A stretch of DNA of 64,000 nucleotides from Phytomonospora sp040655735 (GCF_040655735.1 NZ_JBFAKK010000009.1:186001-250000); one strand, 5' to 3'; counted from the first letter of the stretch, positions 32,874-40,998 are shown. Notes: generated by a model from the letters alone, not told the origin. Program-made: numbers and translations.

Positions 32874-35573
32874 CTAGCCTTCCGGCGCGGCTTCGACCGC
32901 TGCCGCCTCGGCGGCGGGGGCGTCCTCGCCGCTCGCGGCGATGCGGGCGGCCCGTGCCTTGGCCGCCGCGGCCTGGCCGGCGAGCCGGGACTCCAGGTCC
33001 TCGGCGAGCAGCGGGCGGTCGAAGAGGTAGCCCTGCCCGAGGGGGCAGCCGGCCTCCTCGACGAAGGCGAGCTGGCTCTCGGTCTCCACGCCTTCGGCGA
33101 TGACGTCGAGGCCGAGGCGCTGGCCCAGTTTGACGACCACGTCGGACAGCGGGGCCGAACCGTCCTCGGCGCCGACGACGAGCGCGCGGTCGATCTTGAG
33201 GATGTCGACGGGGAGGCGGTGCAACTGGCCCAGTGACGAGTAGCCGGCGCCGAAGTCGTCGAGGGCGATGCGCACGCCGGTGGCCCGCAGTCCGGTGAGC
33301 TGGGCGACGAGGCGGTTGATGTCGTAGGCGACGTCGTGCTCGGTGATCTCGACGACGAGCTGGCGGGGCGGCACACCGCGCTCGACGAGGGCCTGGGCGA
33401 CCTCGACGGCGAAGTTCGGCGAGTGGAGCTGGCGCACCGACACGTTGAGGGACACCCACAGGCGGTGCCCCGCCGTGCGCCAGTCGCTGAGCCGCCCGGC
33501 GGTCTGCCGCAGCGACCAGGCGGTGAGCTCGTCGACGATGCCGGCGGTCTCGGCGGCGGGGATGAACTCGGTCGGCGGGACCACGCCGAGCACGGGGTGC
33601 GTCCAGCGCAGGAGGGCCTCGGCGCCGACGATCTCACGCTCGGGCAGCGAGACCACCGGCTGGTAGACCAGGTGCAGCTCGTCGCGCTGCATCGCGCCGC
33701 GCAGCTCCTGTTCGAGGAGGGTCCGGCGGCGCACCATCTGCTCGAAGTCGGCGTCGTAGCGCTCGATGCGGTTCTTGCCCTTCTCCTTGGCGAAGCGCAG
33801 GGCGAGGTCGGCGTTGCGAAGCAGCGTCTCGACGTCGTCGGCGGTGCCGCAGCCGGCCACACCGATGCTGATCGACAGGAAGACCCGCGAGCGCCCGCAC
33901 TCGTAGGGTTCCGAGAGGGCGGCCAGGAGGCGTTCGGCGATGTCGCCGGCGTCCTTGGCGTTGCACCACAACAGGACGGCGAACTCGTCGCCGCCGAGGC
34001 GGGCGCCGAGGTCGGTGGGGCGCAGGTTGGCGCGCAGCCGCTCGGCGACCTCGACCAGGACCTCGTCGCCGACATCGTGGCCGTGCAGGTCGTTGACGTT
34101 CTTGAACTCGTCGAGGTCGATGGCCAGCATCGTGCACGGGATCCCCGACCCGGCGACGTCGCTGTCGAGTTTGCGCAGCAGCTGGCGCCGGTTGGCCAGT
34201 CCCGTCAGCGGATCGGCGTAGGCCATGCGGGCCAGTTCGCGCTCGAGCTGCTTGCGGTCGCCCACGTCGCGGGTGTGCACGACCAGGCCGCGCACCTGCG
34301 GGACGTCGCGGTGGTCGGCGACCGTCGACTCGGTGTCGCGCCATTCGCCCTCGCGGTCCTTGATGCGCCCGTCGAGCAGGACCCGCTCGCCGTTGAAGGC
34401 GCGGGTGAGCTGCTTGCGGACGGGCGCGGCGTCGTCGGCGTGCACGAGGTCCTCGAAGGGGCGGCCGATGACCTGGTTGCCCGACCAGTCGAGCTGCCAG
34501 TTCGACGACGGCGACTGCCAGCGCACGACGAAGTCGCTGTCGAGGACGGTGATGACCTCCGAGGAACCGGCCACTATGGACCGGAAGTAGGCCTCGCGGT
34601 CGGCCAGCTGCTCGGCGGCGCGCCGCACGTCGAACCTGGTGAGCACCTGGCGGCAGGTCAGGGCTGCCACGACGAAGACGGCGGCGATGACCGTGTCGAG
34701 CTTGAGCGGGCTCATGTCGCTGGCGTGGTAGATCGCCGCTCCCCCGGCCATCGCGGTCGGCAGGAGGGTGACGACGAGTCCTATGTGGGGGATCGGCTGG
34801 GCCTTGGGCTTGCCGGGATTGCGCACGGCCAGCCAGACCGAGACGGTGACGAGGAGGGAGGAGAACCCCCATGTCAGGGCGTAGGTGCGGCACATCCCCC
34901 AGTTGTCGAGCTGCACGGCGACGCTCATCGCGGTCCCGGTGACCACGAAGGCGGACAGGCCGAGCATGAGCAGCCCGTGGGCGCGGCGGTGCCCGGTGGC
35001 GCGCACGGCGGCGACGAATCCGATGCCGACCACGATCGCCGCCGACAGCGCCGAGGCGAGGATCGCCGCGTACTCCCAGGTGGGGCGCGGGTTGAGCGGA
35101 TCGGGGCCGTAGTCGGCGAAGTAGAGCATCCACACGGTGAACGCCAGGCAGGCCGCGACGATCAGGCCGTCGAGGGCGAGACCGAGTCGCGGGGCCATGC
35201 CGGTCACGCCGCCGGGGAGGCGCAGCAGACCGGAGACGAAGAGAACGGCGCCGCCGACCGAGCCGAGCGCGATCAGCCAGGTCCCGTGCCCTTGGGCCAG
35301 AACGGCCAGGCCCACGGAGAAGGCGACGACCTCCAGGCCGATGGCGATGCGGCGGTAGGCGGCGCGGCCGGCTGTGTCCGCACCGGCCATGCCGGTGAGC
35401 ACTCCGGCGACGGCGACCACGACCGCCACGGAGGCCGCGCCCAGGCTGGGCATGCGGTCGGTGTCGTCGAAGAAGGCGAGGGCGACGGCGCTGAGCAAGG
35501 TCACGGCAAGGATGACGTGCCGCACGGGACCCATTAAGGTCTCGGCCCGCCACTCTCCCCAGGTGCGCCACAC
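32874..35573 (-). CDS. Membrane GGDEF-EAL cyclic-di-GMP protein with PAS domain
   Basis: This 899-aa protein has about eight to nine N-terminal TM helices (20-300), a PAS domain (about 325-450: AYFRSIVAGSSEVITVLDSDFVVRWQSPS), a GGDEF domain (LGGDEFAVLL near 540) and an EAL domain (AEALLRWTHP near 640, with DDFGAGYSSL, KIDR and AEGVET). The diguanylate cyclase motif is intact, and an I-site RPTD lies five residues before GGDEF. EAL metal and catalytic residues look complete, so both synthesis and hydrolysis of c-di-GMP are possible. The C-terminus is an Ala/Glu-rich tail. Start GTG 35573 or ATG 35534. From memory, a similar gene next to ilvB exists in Streptomyces. Confidence 0.92.
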   Translation of the reverse strand: MWRTWGEWRAETLMGPVRHVILAVTLLSAVALAFFDDTDRMPSLGAASVAVVVAVAGVLTGMAGADTAGRAAYRRIAIGLEVVAFSVGLAVLAQGHGTWLIALGSVGGAVLFVSGLLRLPGGVTGMAPRLGLALDGLIVAACLAFTVWMLYFADYGPDPLNPRPTWEYAAILASALSAAIVVGIGFVAAVRATGHRRAHGLLMLGLSAFVVTGTAMSVAVQLDNWGMCRTYALTWGFSSLLVTVSVWLAVRNPGKPKAQPIPHIGLVVTLLPTAMAGGAAIYHASDMSPLKLDTVIAAVFVVAALTCRQVLTRFDVRRAAEQLADREAYFRSIVAGSSEVITVLDSDFVVRWQSPSSNWQLDWSGNQVIGRPFEDLVHADDAAPVRKQLTRAFNGERVLLDGRIKDREGEWRDTESTVADHRDVPQVRGLVVHTRDVGDRKQLERELARMAYADPLTGLANRRQLLRKLDSDVAGSGIPCTMLAIDLDEFKNVNDLHGHDVGDEVLVEVAERLRANLRPTDLGARLGGDEFAVLLWCNAKDAGDIAERLLAALSEPYECGRSRVFLSISIGVAGCGTADDVETLLRNADLALRFAKEKGKNRIERYDADFEQMVRRRTLLEQELRGAMQRDELHLVYQPVVSLPEREIVGAEALLRWTHPVLGVVPPTEFIPAAETAGIVDELTAWSLRQTAGRLSDWRTAGHRLWVSLNVSVRQLHSPNFAVEVAQALVERGVPPRQLVVEITEHDVAYDINRLVAQLTGLRATGVRIALDDFGAGYSSLGQLHRLPVDILKIDRALVVGAEDGSAPLSDVVVKLGQRLGLDVIAEGVETESQLAFVEEAGCPLGQGYLFDRPLLAEDLESRLAGQAAAAKARAARIAASGEDAPAAEAAAVEAAPEG

Positions 35574-35698
35574 GGCTTCTACTGTGCCCGATCTGATCTC
35601 GACGATGGGTTGGCCGGTCCGCAGACCGTCGCTTGTGGACGAAACCAGCCGCCGGTGTGTACGGCCACCTTAGAAATTAGCAGGAAGTGGTAAGGGGT

Positions 35699-35733
35699 GG
35701 CCCCCGGACGTCACGGAGTCGGCGCCGGGGGCC
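35699..35733 (-). terminator. Hairpin terminator after Cys-rich peptide 3
   Basis: Arms GGCCCCCGG (35699-35707) and CCGGGGGCC (35725-35733) with a 17-nt loop lie 20 bp after the peptide stop. On the reverse strand they are followed by ACCCCTTACC. Confidence 0.65.
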
Positions 35734-35752
35734 CACGTGCCGGGGTGTTCGC

Positions 35753-35920
35753 TCAGCAGCAGCCGGCGTACTCCTCGACGCCGTTGACCATGCACAGGCG
35801 CTCGTGCCCGCCTTCGCAGATCGCGGGGTTGTACACGCAACGGCAGGCGTTGACGCCGACGCCGGCGCTCGCCTTGGCCTTGCCGACGAGCCGGTCGAGG
35901 ACTTTATCGATGAGCTTCAT
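35753..35920 (-). CDS. Small Cys-rich peptide, family member 3 (55 aa)
   Basis: MKLIDKVLDRLVGKAKASAG is followed by a VGVNAC stretch, then a C-terminal half with six cysteines, ending in CC. It also carries GGHERLC, shared with member 4 (PGHERQRC). A strong GGAGG ribosome binding site precedes the ATG. Members 3 and 4 are neighbouring tandem copies: their upstream regions align over about 80 bp, including a conserved hairpin at 35955-35981, so they arose by duplication. The N-terminal helix is basic and amphipathic and not a Sec signal. Function unknown. Confidence 0.78.
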   Translation of the reverse strand: MKLIDKVLDRLVGKAKASAGVGVNACRCVYNPAICEGGHERLCMVNGVEEYAGCC

Positions 35921-35954
35921 GGTTGTTTCCTCCCATTCGCACGATGTAGCCGGT

Positions 35955-35981
35955 CGACGATCTTGTAGGGCGAGATCGTCG
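35955..35981 (-). promoter_or_regulatory. Conserved hairpin upstream of Cys-rich peptide 3
   Basis: Perfect arms CGACGATCT (35955-35963) and AGATCGTCG (35973-35981) with a 9-nt loop lie about 35 bp upstream of the ATG. The same element, with a longer stem and a compensating G-U change, precedes peptide 4. It could be a 5'-UTR structure or an operator. Confidence 0.65.
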
Positions 35982-36110
35982 CTTTCCTGCGCTCGTCGTC
36001 GATCGTGGCACCCCGCGCGACCGAGGTCAACGGGCACCGCGAACGCTCGCCGTCGAGCGGGGACGTCGTATGCGGTCGGGTGTGCGGTCGCAACCACCGG
36101 GACGCTGAAA

Positions 36111-36147
36111 CGGCTCCGGTCCTCCGTGTGCCGGAGAGCCGGAGCCG
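36111..36147 (-). terminator. Hairpin terminator after Cys-rich peptide 4
   Basis: Arms CGGCTCCGG (36111-36119) and CCGGAGCCG (36139-36147), with further inner pairing, lie 17 bp after the peptide 4 stop and are followed on the reverse strand by TTTC. Confidence 0.7.
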
Positions 36148-36164
36148 GGCGGTGACCGCGGCGC

Positions 36165-36365
36165 CTAGCAGCAGCCGGACGAGGCGCAGGTGATGCCGCT
36201 GCAGTCCGGCTTGGTCCAGCAGCGCTGCCGCTCATGCCCCGGCGAACCGCAGATGCCGTTGACGACACAGCGGTAGTAGGTGTCGGGCGGACAGGCCGCA
36301 TAAGCGTCGACCTTGCCGACGAGCTTGTCGAGGACCTTCTCGGTCGCCAGCTTCACGAGTTTCAT
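36165..36365 (-). CDS. Small Cys-rich peptide, family member 4 (66 aa)
   Basis: MKLVKLATEKVLDKLVGKVD is followed by AYAACPPD, then a C-terminal part with eight cysteines that ends GCC. The CPPD start of the Cys-rich part is shared with member 5 and the HERQRC motif with member 3. GAGGGGA lies at a good distance before the ATG. It forms a separate unit with its own terminator, upstream of member 3. The lysine-rich helix with hydrophobic residues every three to four positions is conserved across the family, while the cysteine spacing varies, the pattern expected of leader plus core. Confidence 0.8.
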   Translation of the reverse strand: MKLVKLATEKVLDKLVGKVDAYAACPPDTYYRCVVNGICGSPGHERQRCWTKPDCSGITCASSGCC

Positions 36366-36398
36366 GACGGTTCCCCTCACTTCGCGCGAAGTCGCCGG

Positions 36399-36427
36399 GC
36401 GACGATCTTGTAAGGCAAGACCGTCGC
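36399..36427 (-). promoter_or_regulatory. Conserved hairpin upstream of Cys-rich peptide 4
   Basis: Arms GCGACGATCTTG (36399-36410) and CAAGACCGTCGC (36416-36427) pair over 12 positions with one G-U in RNA, loop of five. It lies about 34 bp upstream of the ATG, at the same place as the element before peptide 3. Flanking sequence on both sides is also conserved between the two copies (for example GATCGTGGCA further upstream). Confidence 0.7.
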
Positions 36428-36459
36428 TTTCCTCCGGCAGCCATGATCGTGGCAGCACG

Positions 36460-36490
36460 AAGGCCCCGAAGGCAATGCTCTCGGGGCCTT
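36460..36490. terminator. Terminator-like hairpin between peptide 4 and ilvD
   Basis: Arms AAGGCCCCGA (36460-36469) and TCGGGGCCTT (36481-36490) with an 11-nt loop. It could end the ilvD transcript, though it lies about 240 bp beyond the ilvD stop, with an unexplained segment in between. Confidence 0.5.
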
Positions 36491-36733
36491 TGTGGACGGT
36501 GAAGACCTTTTGCGATGCGCTCGGCTATGCGGTCCCTTATGCGTGGATCGCCCAGGACACGGCCTAGGGTGTGTCCTGGTGATCTTGTGGGTGCGAGGCG
36601 AGGCTCGTTTTTCTTCTGGCAAGCCGTTCTTTCGCCCTGGTACCGGTGTTGTACCTGGGCGAAATAACGGTGCCGCCAGGGGGAGAACGAGTCCGCCGCA
36701 GCCCCGCAGTGATCACCCGGACACGGCCTAGGG
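36491..36733. repeat. Gene-free segment with direct repeat, long inverted repeat and IS-end-like motif
   Basis: The 15-bp sequence GGACACGGCCTAGGG occurs at 36555-36569 and again at 36719-36733, where it covers the ilvD stop codon. Between them, 36630-36643 and 36651-36664 form a 14-bp inverted repeat with one mismatch (TTTCGCCCTGGTAC, loop CGGTGTT). The motif CCTAGGGTGTGTCCTGGTG beside the first direct repeat resembles the end of insertion sequences common in actinobacteria and recurs in altered form at 46568. The sequence has a lower GC content than its surroundings and no coding frame; it may be a decayed mobile element. Confidence 0.5.
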
Positions 36734-38572
36734 GACCAGCCGGAACGCCCCGTCGGAGGCGGAGGTCGCCAGCGCCGCGTAGGCCCGCAGCGCCGCGGTC
36801 ACCGGACGCTCCCGGTTCACCGGCGTGTAGGGCTGCTCGCGCGCCTCCTCCTTCGCCCGGCGGTCGGCGAGCTCCTCGGCGCCGACCTCCAGTGCGATGG
36901 AGCGGGCGGCGATGTCGATGGTCACGATGTCACCGGGGTGGACCAGGGCGATGGGCCCGCCCGAGGCCGCCTCCGGGGAGATGTGCCCGATGGACAGGCC
37001 GGACGTGCCGCCGGAGAAGCGGCCGTCGGTGATGAGCGCGCACGCGCGGCCCAGGCCCTTGCCCTTGAGGAAGGAGGTCGGGTACAGCATCTCCTGCATG
37101 CCCGGCCCGCCGCGCGGTCCCTCGTAGCGGATGACCACGACGTCGCCGGCGACGACCTCGTCGTTCATGATCGCCGCGACGGCGTCGTCCTGGGACTCGT
37201 AGACCTTGGCCGGTCCGCTGAAGGTCAGGCACTCCTCGGGGACGCCGGCGGTCTTGACGACGCAGCCCTCGGGGGCGATGTCGCCGAAGAGCACGGCCAG
37301 CCCTCCGTCGGCGGTGTAGGCGTGCTCGGCCGAGCGGATGCAGCCGTGCTCGGCCGACACGTCGAGGCTCTCCCAGCGGTTCTTCGTGGAGAAGGGCTCG
37401 ATGGTGCGGATGCCGCCGGGCGCGGCGTGGAAGAGCTCGACGGCGGTGTCGGTGGCCTTGCCGCCGCGCACGTCCCAGTCGTCGAGCCAGCTGCCGAGGT
37501 CGGGCGAGTGGACACTGCGCACACCGGTCTTGAGCAGCCCGGCCCGGTTGAGTTCACCGAGGATCGCGGGGACGCCGCCGGCGCGGTGGACATCCTCCAT
37601 GAAGTACTTCGGCGAGTTGGGCGCGACCTTCGACAGGCACGGGACCCGGCGGGAGATCGCGTCGATGTCGGCGACGCCGAAGTCGACGCCGGCCTCGCGG
37701 GCGGCGGCGAGGAGGTGGAGGACGGTGTTGGTGGAGCCGCCCATGGCCACGTCGAGCGACATGGCGTTCTCGTAGGCGTCGCGGGTGACGATGTTGAGCG
37801 GCAGGACCGACGCGTCGTCGTTGTCGTAGTAGTCGCGGCACATGTCCATGACGGTCGTCCCGGCGCGGGAGAACAGGTCGCGGCGGGCCGCGTGGGTGGC
37901 CAGCGTCGAGCCGTTGCCGGGCAGCGAAAGGCCGAGGGCCTCGGTCAGGCAGTTCATCGAGTTGGCGGTGAACATGCCCGAACATGATCCGCAGGTCGGG
38001 CAGGCGGAGCGCTCGATCTCGGCGAGCTGGTCGTCGTCGACGGCCGGATCGGCCGAGGCGACCATCGCGTCGACGAGGTCGAGGCGGGGCTTGACGACGC
38101 CGCTGACGGCGAAGGTGCGCCCGGCCTCCATGGGCCCGCCGGAGACGAAGACCGTGGGGATGTTGAGGCGCATCGCGGCCAGCAGCATGCCCGGGGTGAT
38201 CTTGTCGCAGTTCGAGATGCACACCAGGGCGTCGGCGCAGTGCGCGTTGACCATGTACTCGACGCTGTCGGCGATGAGCTCGCGGCTGGGCAGGGAGTAG
38301 AGCATGCCGCCGTGGCCCATGGCGATGCCGTCGTCGACGGCGATCGTGTGGAACTCACGCGATACTCCCCCGGCCTCCCGGATGGCCTCGGCGACGATGT
38401 CGCCGAGGTCCTTGAGGTGGACGTGGCCGGGTACGAACTGCGTATAGCTGTTGGCGATCGCCACGATGGGCTTGCCGAAGTCGCCGTCGGTCAGCCCGGT
38501 CGCGCGCCACAGGGCGCGCGCCCCGGCCTGGTTGCGGCCGTGCGTTGAGGTGCGGGAGCGGAGTTGCGGCAT
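36728..38572 (-). CDS. ilvD: Dihydroxy-acid dehydratase (IlvD)
   Basis: This 614-aa iron-sulfur enzyme dehydrates 2,3-dihydroxy-isovalerate and its homologue, the third step of valine and isoleucine synthesis. Cluster cysteines are visible in ISNCDKITPGML (about 120-130) and CPTCGSCSGMFTANSMNCL (about 190-208); DGRFSGGTSGLSIGHISPEAA near 545 is the family signature. Length is typical. ATG 38572 (MPQLRSRTSTHGRNQAGARALWRATG) is the family start; an upstream GTG would add 15 residues. It stands alone rather than within ilvBNC. The stop codon lies inside a 15-bp direct repeat. Confidence 0.97.
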   Translation of the reverse strand: MPQLRSRTSTHGRNQAGARALWRATGLTDGDFGKPIVAIANSYTQFVPGHVHLKDLGDIVAEAIREAGGVSREFHTIAVDDGIAMGHGGMLYSLPSRELIADSVEYMVNAHCADALVCISNCDKITPGMLLAAMRLNIPTVFVSGGPMEAGRTFAVSGVVKPRLDLVDAMVASADPAVDDDQLAEIERSACPTCGSCSGMFTANSMNCLTEALGLSLPGNGSTLATHAARRDLFSRAGTTVMDMCRDYYDNDDASVLPLNIVTRDAYENAMSLDVAMGGSTNTVLHLLAAAREAGVDFGVADIDAISRRVPCLSKVAPNSPKYFMEDVHRAGGVPAILGELNRAGLLKTGVRSVHSPDLGSWLDDWDVRGGKATDTAVELFHAAPGGIRTIEPFSTKNRWESLDVSAEHGCIRSAEHAYTADGGLAVLFGDIAPEGCVVKTAGVPEECLTFSGPAKVYESQDDAVAAIMNDEVVAGDVVVIRYEGPRGGPGMQEMLYPTSFLKGKGLGRACALITDGRFSGGTSGLSIGHISPEAASGGPIALVHPGDIVTIDIAARSIALEVGAEELADRRAKEEAREQPYTPVNRERPVTAALRAYAALATSASDGAFRLVP

Positions 38573-38597
38573 GCGATCCAGTCTCCCACTTCTCACA

Positions 38598-40076
38598 TCA
38601 TGGGATTCGACGCCCAAGGACTGAGTGACGCTTGCCGTAGATGAAGTAGATGACCACCCCGGCGGCCATCCAGATCAGGAAGCGGATCCAGGTCAGCACG
38701 GTCAGGTTCACCATCAGCCACACGCAGGCCAGCACCGCCAGGACCGGGACCACCGGCACCCACGGAGTACGGAAGCCGCGCGGGAGATCGGGCCGGGTCC
38801 GGCGCAGGATCAGCACACCGGCCGAGACGAGCACGAAGGCGAACAGCGTCCCGACGTTGACCATCTCCTCAAGCCGGCCGGCCGGGAAGAAGCCCGCGGC
38901 GACCGCGACGACCACGCCGACGCCGATCGTGATGCGCATCGGGGTTCCGTGCTTTCCGGTCACCGACCACTTGCGCGGCAGCAGACCGTCGCGGGCCATG
39001 GCGAAGGCGACCCGGCTCTGCCCGAGCATCATCACCATCACCACGGTCGTCAGGCCGGCCAGCGCGCCGACGGAGATGATCGTGGCGGCCCAGTCGGCGC
39101 CGTTGATGGCGAAGGCCGTCGCCAGCGTCGCCTTGCTGCCGTCGGCGCCGGTCTGGAGATCGGTGTAGGGGACCATGCCCGTGACGACCAGGGCGGTGGC
39201 GACGTAGAGGACGGTCACGATCACCAGGGAGCCGATGATCCCGCGCGGCAGGTTGCGCTGCGGGTTCTTGGTCTCCTCGGCGGTGGTCGCCACGACGTCG
39301 AAGCCGATGAAGGCGAAGAACACGATCGAGGCGCCGGCGAGCATGCCGAAGATGCCGTAGGTGCTGCCGACGTCGCCGAAGACCGACGACAGCAGCGACT
39401 GGTTGACGCCGCCGTGCCCGTCTCCCGGCTGCTGCGCCGGCGGGATGAACGGCGAGTAGTTCGTGGTGCTGACGTAGCCGATGCCCAGGACGATCACGAA
39501 GAGCACCACGGCGACCTTGATCGCCGTGATGACCTGGCTGACCCGCGACGACAGGCGCGTGCCGAGCGCCAGCAGGGTCGTCAGCACCGCCACGACCAGC
39601 GCGGCGCCCCAGTCGAACTCGAAGCCCGCGATGGAGGTCGTGGAGACGCCGAAGCCGAGCAGCTCGAAGGTCTCGGCGAGATAGGACGACCAGCCCTTGG
39701 CGACCACCGCCGCCGCCAGCGCGAACTCCAGGATCAGGTCCCAGCCGAGGATCCACGCGACGAACTCACCGAAGGTCGCATAGGAATAGGTGTAGGCGCT
39801 GCCGGCCACCGGGACGGTCGAGGCGAACTCGGCGTAGCAGAGCGCGGCCAGGCCGCAGGCCACCGCGGCGATGACGAAGGACAGCGAGACCGCCGGGCCG
39901 GTGATGTCACCGGCGGTACTGGCGGTGATGGTGAAGATGCCGGCACCGATCACCACGGCGATGCCGAAGACGATCACGTCCCACACGGTCAACTCGCGCT
40001 TGAGGCGGTGGCTCGGCTCCTCGGAGTCGGCGATGGACTGCTCGATGTTCTTCGTGCGCCAGAGCTGGTTCGTCAT
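38598..40076 (-). CDS. APC-family amino acid permease
   Basis: This 492-aa membrane protein has about 12 TM helices and the APC fingerprint: LTVWDVIVFGIAVVIGAGIFTITASTAGDITGPAVSLSFVIAAVACGLAALCYAEFAS at the first helices, and FFAFIGFDVVATTAEETKNPQRNLPRGI around helix 6-7. The length and the GFD-x3-T-x-A-EE motif fit the cationic amino acid/YfnA-like transporter group. It likely imports amino acids by proton symport; the substrate cannot be fixed. The ATG at 40076 (MTNQLWRTKNIEQS) is preferred over a longer start. It is 25 bp upstream of ilvD on the same strand, so the two may be cotranscribed. Confidence 0.92.
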   Translation of the reverse strand: MTNQLWRTKNIEQSIADSEEPSHRLKRELTVWDVIVFGIAVVIGAGIFTITASTAGDITGPAVSLSFVIAAVACGLAALCYAEFASTVPVAGSAYTYSYATFGEFVAWILGWDLILEFALAAAVVAKGWSSYLAETFELLGFGVSTTSIAGFEFDWGAALVVAVLTTLLALGTRLSSRVSQVITAIKVAVVLFVIVLGIGYVSTTNYSPFIPPAQQPGDGHGGVNQSLLSSVFGDVGSTYGIFGMLAGASIVFFAFIGFDVVATTAEETKNPQRNLPRGIIGSLVIVTVLYVATALVVTGMVPYTDLQTGADGSKATLATAFAINGADWAATIISVGALAGLTTVVMVMMLGQSRVAFAMARDGLLPRKWSVTGKHGTPMRITIGVGVVVAVAAGFFPAGRLEEMVNVGTLFAFVLVSAGVLILRRTRPDLPRGFRTPWVPVVPVLAVLACVWLMVNLTVLTWIRFLIWMAAGVVIYFIYGKRHSVLGRRIP

Positions 40077-40228
40077 GGTCACCTGCCCGTCCGTGGGGAT
40101 GCTGGGGTGATTCCACCACATATCACTCAAAAGGTGAGTGAACGCTGCGGGGTGTCGAGGCGGGTTACCCGGATCGTCCGGATTCATGCACGGCCACGGG
40201 AAGGCGCGGACAGTGAACGGCGACGCAC

Positions 40229-40258
40229 GAAAGACCCCACCGCCGAGGCGATGGGGTC
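40229..40258 (-). terminator. Hairpin terminator after Cys-rich peptide 5
   Basis: A 12-bp stem with one G-U (40233-40244 with 40247-40258) is followed on the reverse strand by TTTCG. It lies 28 bp after the peptide stop. Confidence 0.75.
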
Positions 40259-40286
40259 CGTTGCCGTTCGTGCGGCCGAGCTGGAC

Positions 40287-40490
40287 CTAGGAGGTGCAGG
40301 CTCCCCAGCCGCTCCAGGTACCGCAGGTCCACGTGCAGGGCACACCGCGATAGCAGCAGGTGCGGTAGCGACACCTGCCGTCGGACTTCTGGCGTTCCTG
40401 GATGCAGTCGGGCGGGCAGACCGCCGCGGCCGTACTCGCCGGAACCAGAGCGGATAACAGCTTGTCGCCGAGCTTTCCGAAAGTCTTCAT
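40287..40490 (-). CDS. Small Cys-rich peptide, family member 5 (67 aa)
   Basis: MKTFGKLGDKLLSALVPAST, then AAAVCPPDC, then a C-terminal part with eight cysteines in all, including CC and TCG, plus three Trp. The ribosome binding site is GGGAGAGAG-like. It has its own terminator and lies between the APC permease (upstream end) and the MoaD-like gene. Its N-terminal segment is almost interchangeable with that of member 2, whereas the Cys-rich parts differ greatly. About 100 bp upstream lies CACAAGATCACCATTGACG on the reverse strand, a -35-like TTGACG in a context resembling the ACAAGATCGTCG of members 3 and 4. Confidence 0.8.
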   Translation of the reverse strand: MKTFGKLGDKLLSALVPASTAAAVCPPDCIQERQKSDGRCRYRTCCYRGVPCTWTCGTWSGWGACTS

Positions 40491-40670
40491 GGCTCTTCTC
40501 TCTCCCTGGGGGTCCGCGACCTCGAAGCCGCGGTTGCCGTGGCCGCCGCCTCGCTCACGGTGGGACGTGAGGCGGCTACCAGGAATGAGCGTCGCGAGCG
40601 TCCGACATGGCGTCAATGGTGATCTTGTGCCGATATGCGCATTGGCATGCGGTCGGTGATGCGCAACGTC

Positions 40671-40701
40671 CACGGCGGCCGCTGTCACCCCGGCCGCCGT
40701 G
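40671..40701 (-). terminator. Hairpin terminator after the MoaD-like gene
   Basis: An 11-bp perfect stem (40671-40681 with 40691-40701) with a 9-nt loop lies 12 bp past the MoaD-like stop. Confidence 0.7.
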
Positions 40702-40713
40702 AACGCCTCCGGC

Positions 40714-40998
40714 TCAGCCGCCGGCCACCGAGGGCAGGATCTGCACCTCGGAACCCTCCATGACCGGAGTGTCGAGCCCGCCTGCGCGGCGGCACTCCTC
40801 ACCGTCGACGTAGATGTTGACGTAGCGGCGCAGCCCGCCCTTCTCATCGCGCAGACGGCGATCGATGCGGGGATGGTTCGCGGCGAGGCCGTCGAGGACG
40901 TCGCGCAGGACTCCCCCGTCGGGCAGGTCGAGGCTGACCTTCGACTCCCCCGCCGCGTCGACGCGCAGCGCGCCCGGGATCAGCACCGAGACGGCCAT
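40714..40998 (-). CDS. MoaD/ThiS-family ubiquitin-like protein
   Basis: This 94-aa beta-grasp protein ends in VAGG, the C-terminal Gly-Gly that is adenylated and thiocarboxylated in MoaD, ThiS and CysO. The motif EVQILPSVAGG matches this group. Such proteins carry sulfur for cofactor or cysteine synthesis. GGAGG precedes the ATG, and the gene begins two bases after the stop of the BNR-repeat gene, so they are cotranscribed. No E1-like (MoeB) or MoaE gene is adjacent, so this is not a molybdopterin cluster. Confidence 0.9.
   Translation of the reverse strand: MAVSVLIPGALRVDAAGESKVSLDLPDGGVLRDVLDGLAANHPRIDRRLRDEKGGLRRYVNIYVDGEECRRAGGLDTPVMEGSEVQILPSVAGG

Noticed and set aside
32821..33459. Upstream extension of the AfsR-like gene frame
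   Set aside because: It is antisense to the EAL end of the GGDEF-EAL gene; the clear ATG at 32820 begins the winged helix.
24008..40490. Standard lanthipeptide, sactipeptide or thiopeptide gene cluster
   Set aside because: No LanB/LanC/LanM, radical SAM, YcaO, protease or dedicated exporter gene lies next to any Cys-rich peptide gene in this window.
24008..40490. Sec or Tat signal peptides on the Cys-rich peptides
   Set aside because: The N-termini have charged residues spaced through the helix and no continuous hydrophobic core of 10 or more residues; member 1 has an RR pair but no Tat hydrophobic stretch.
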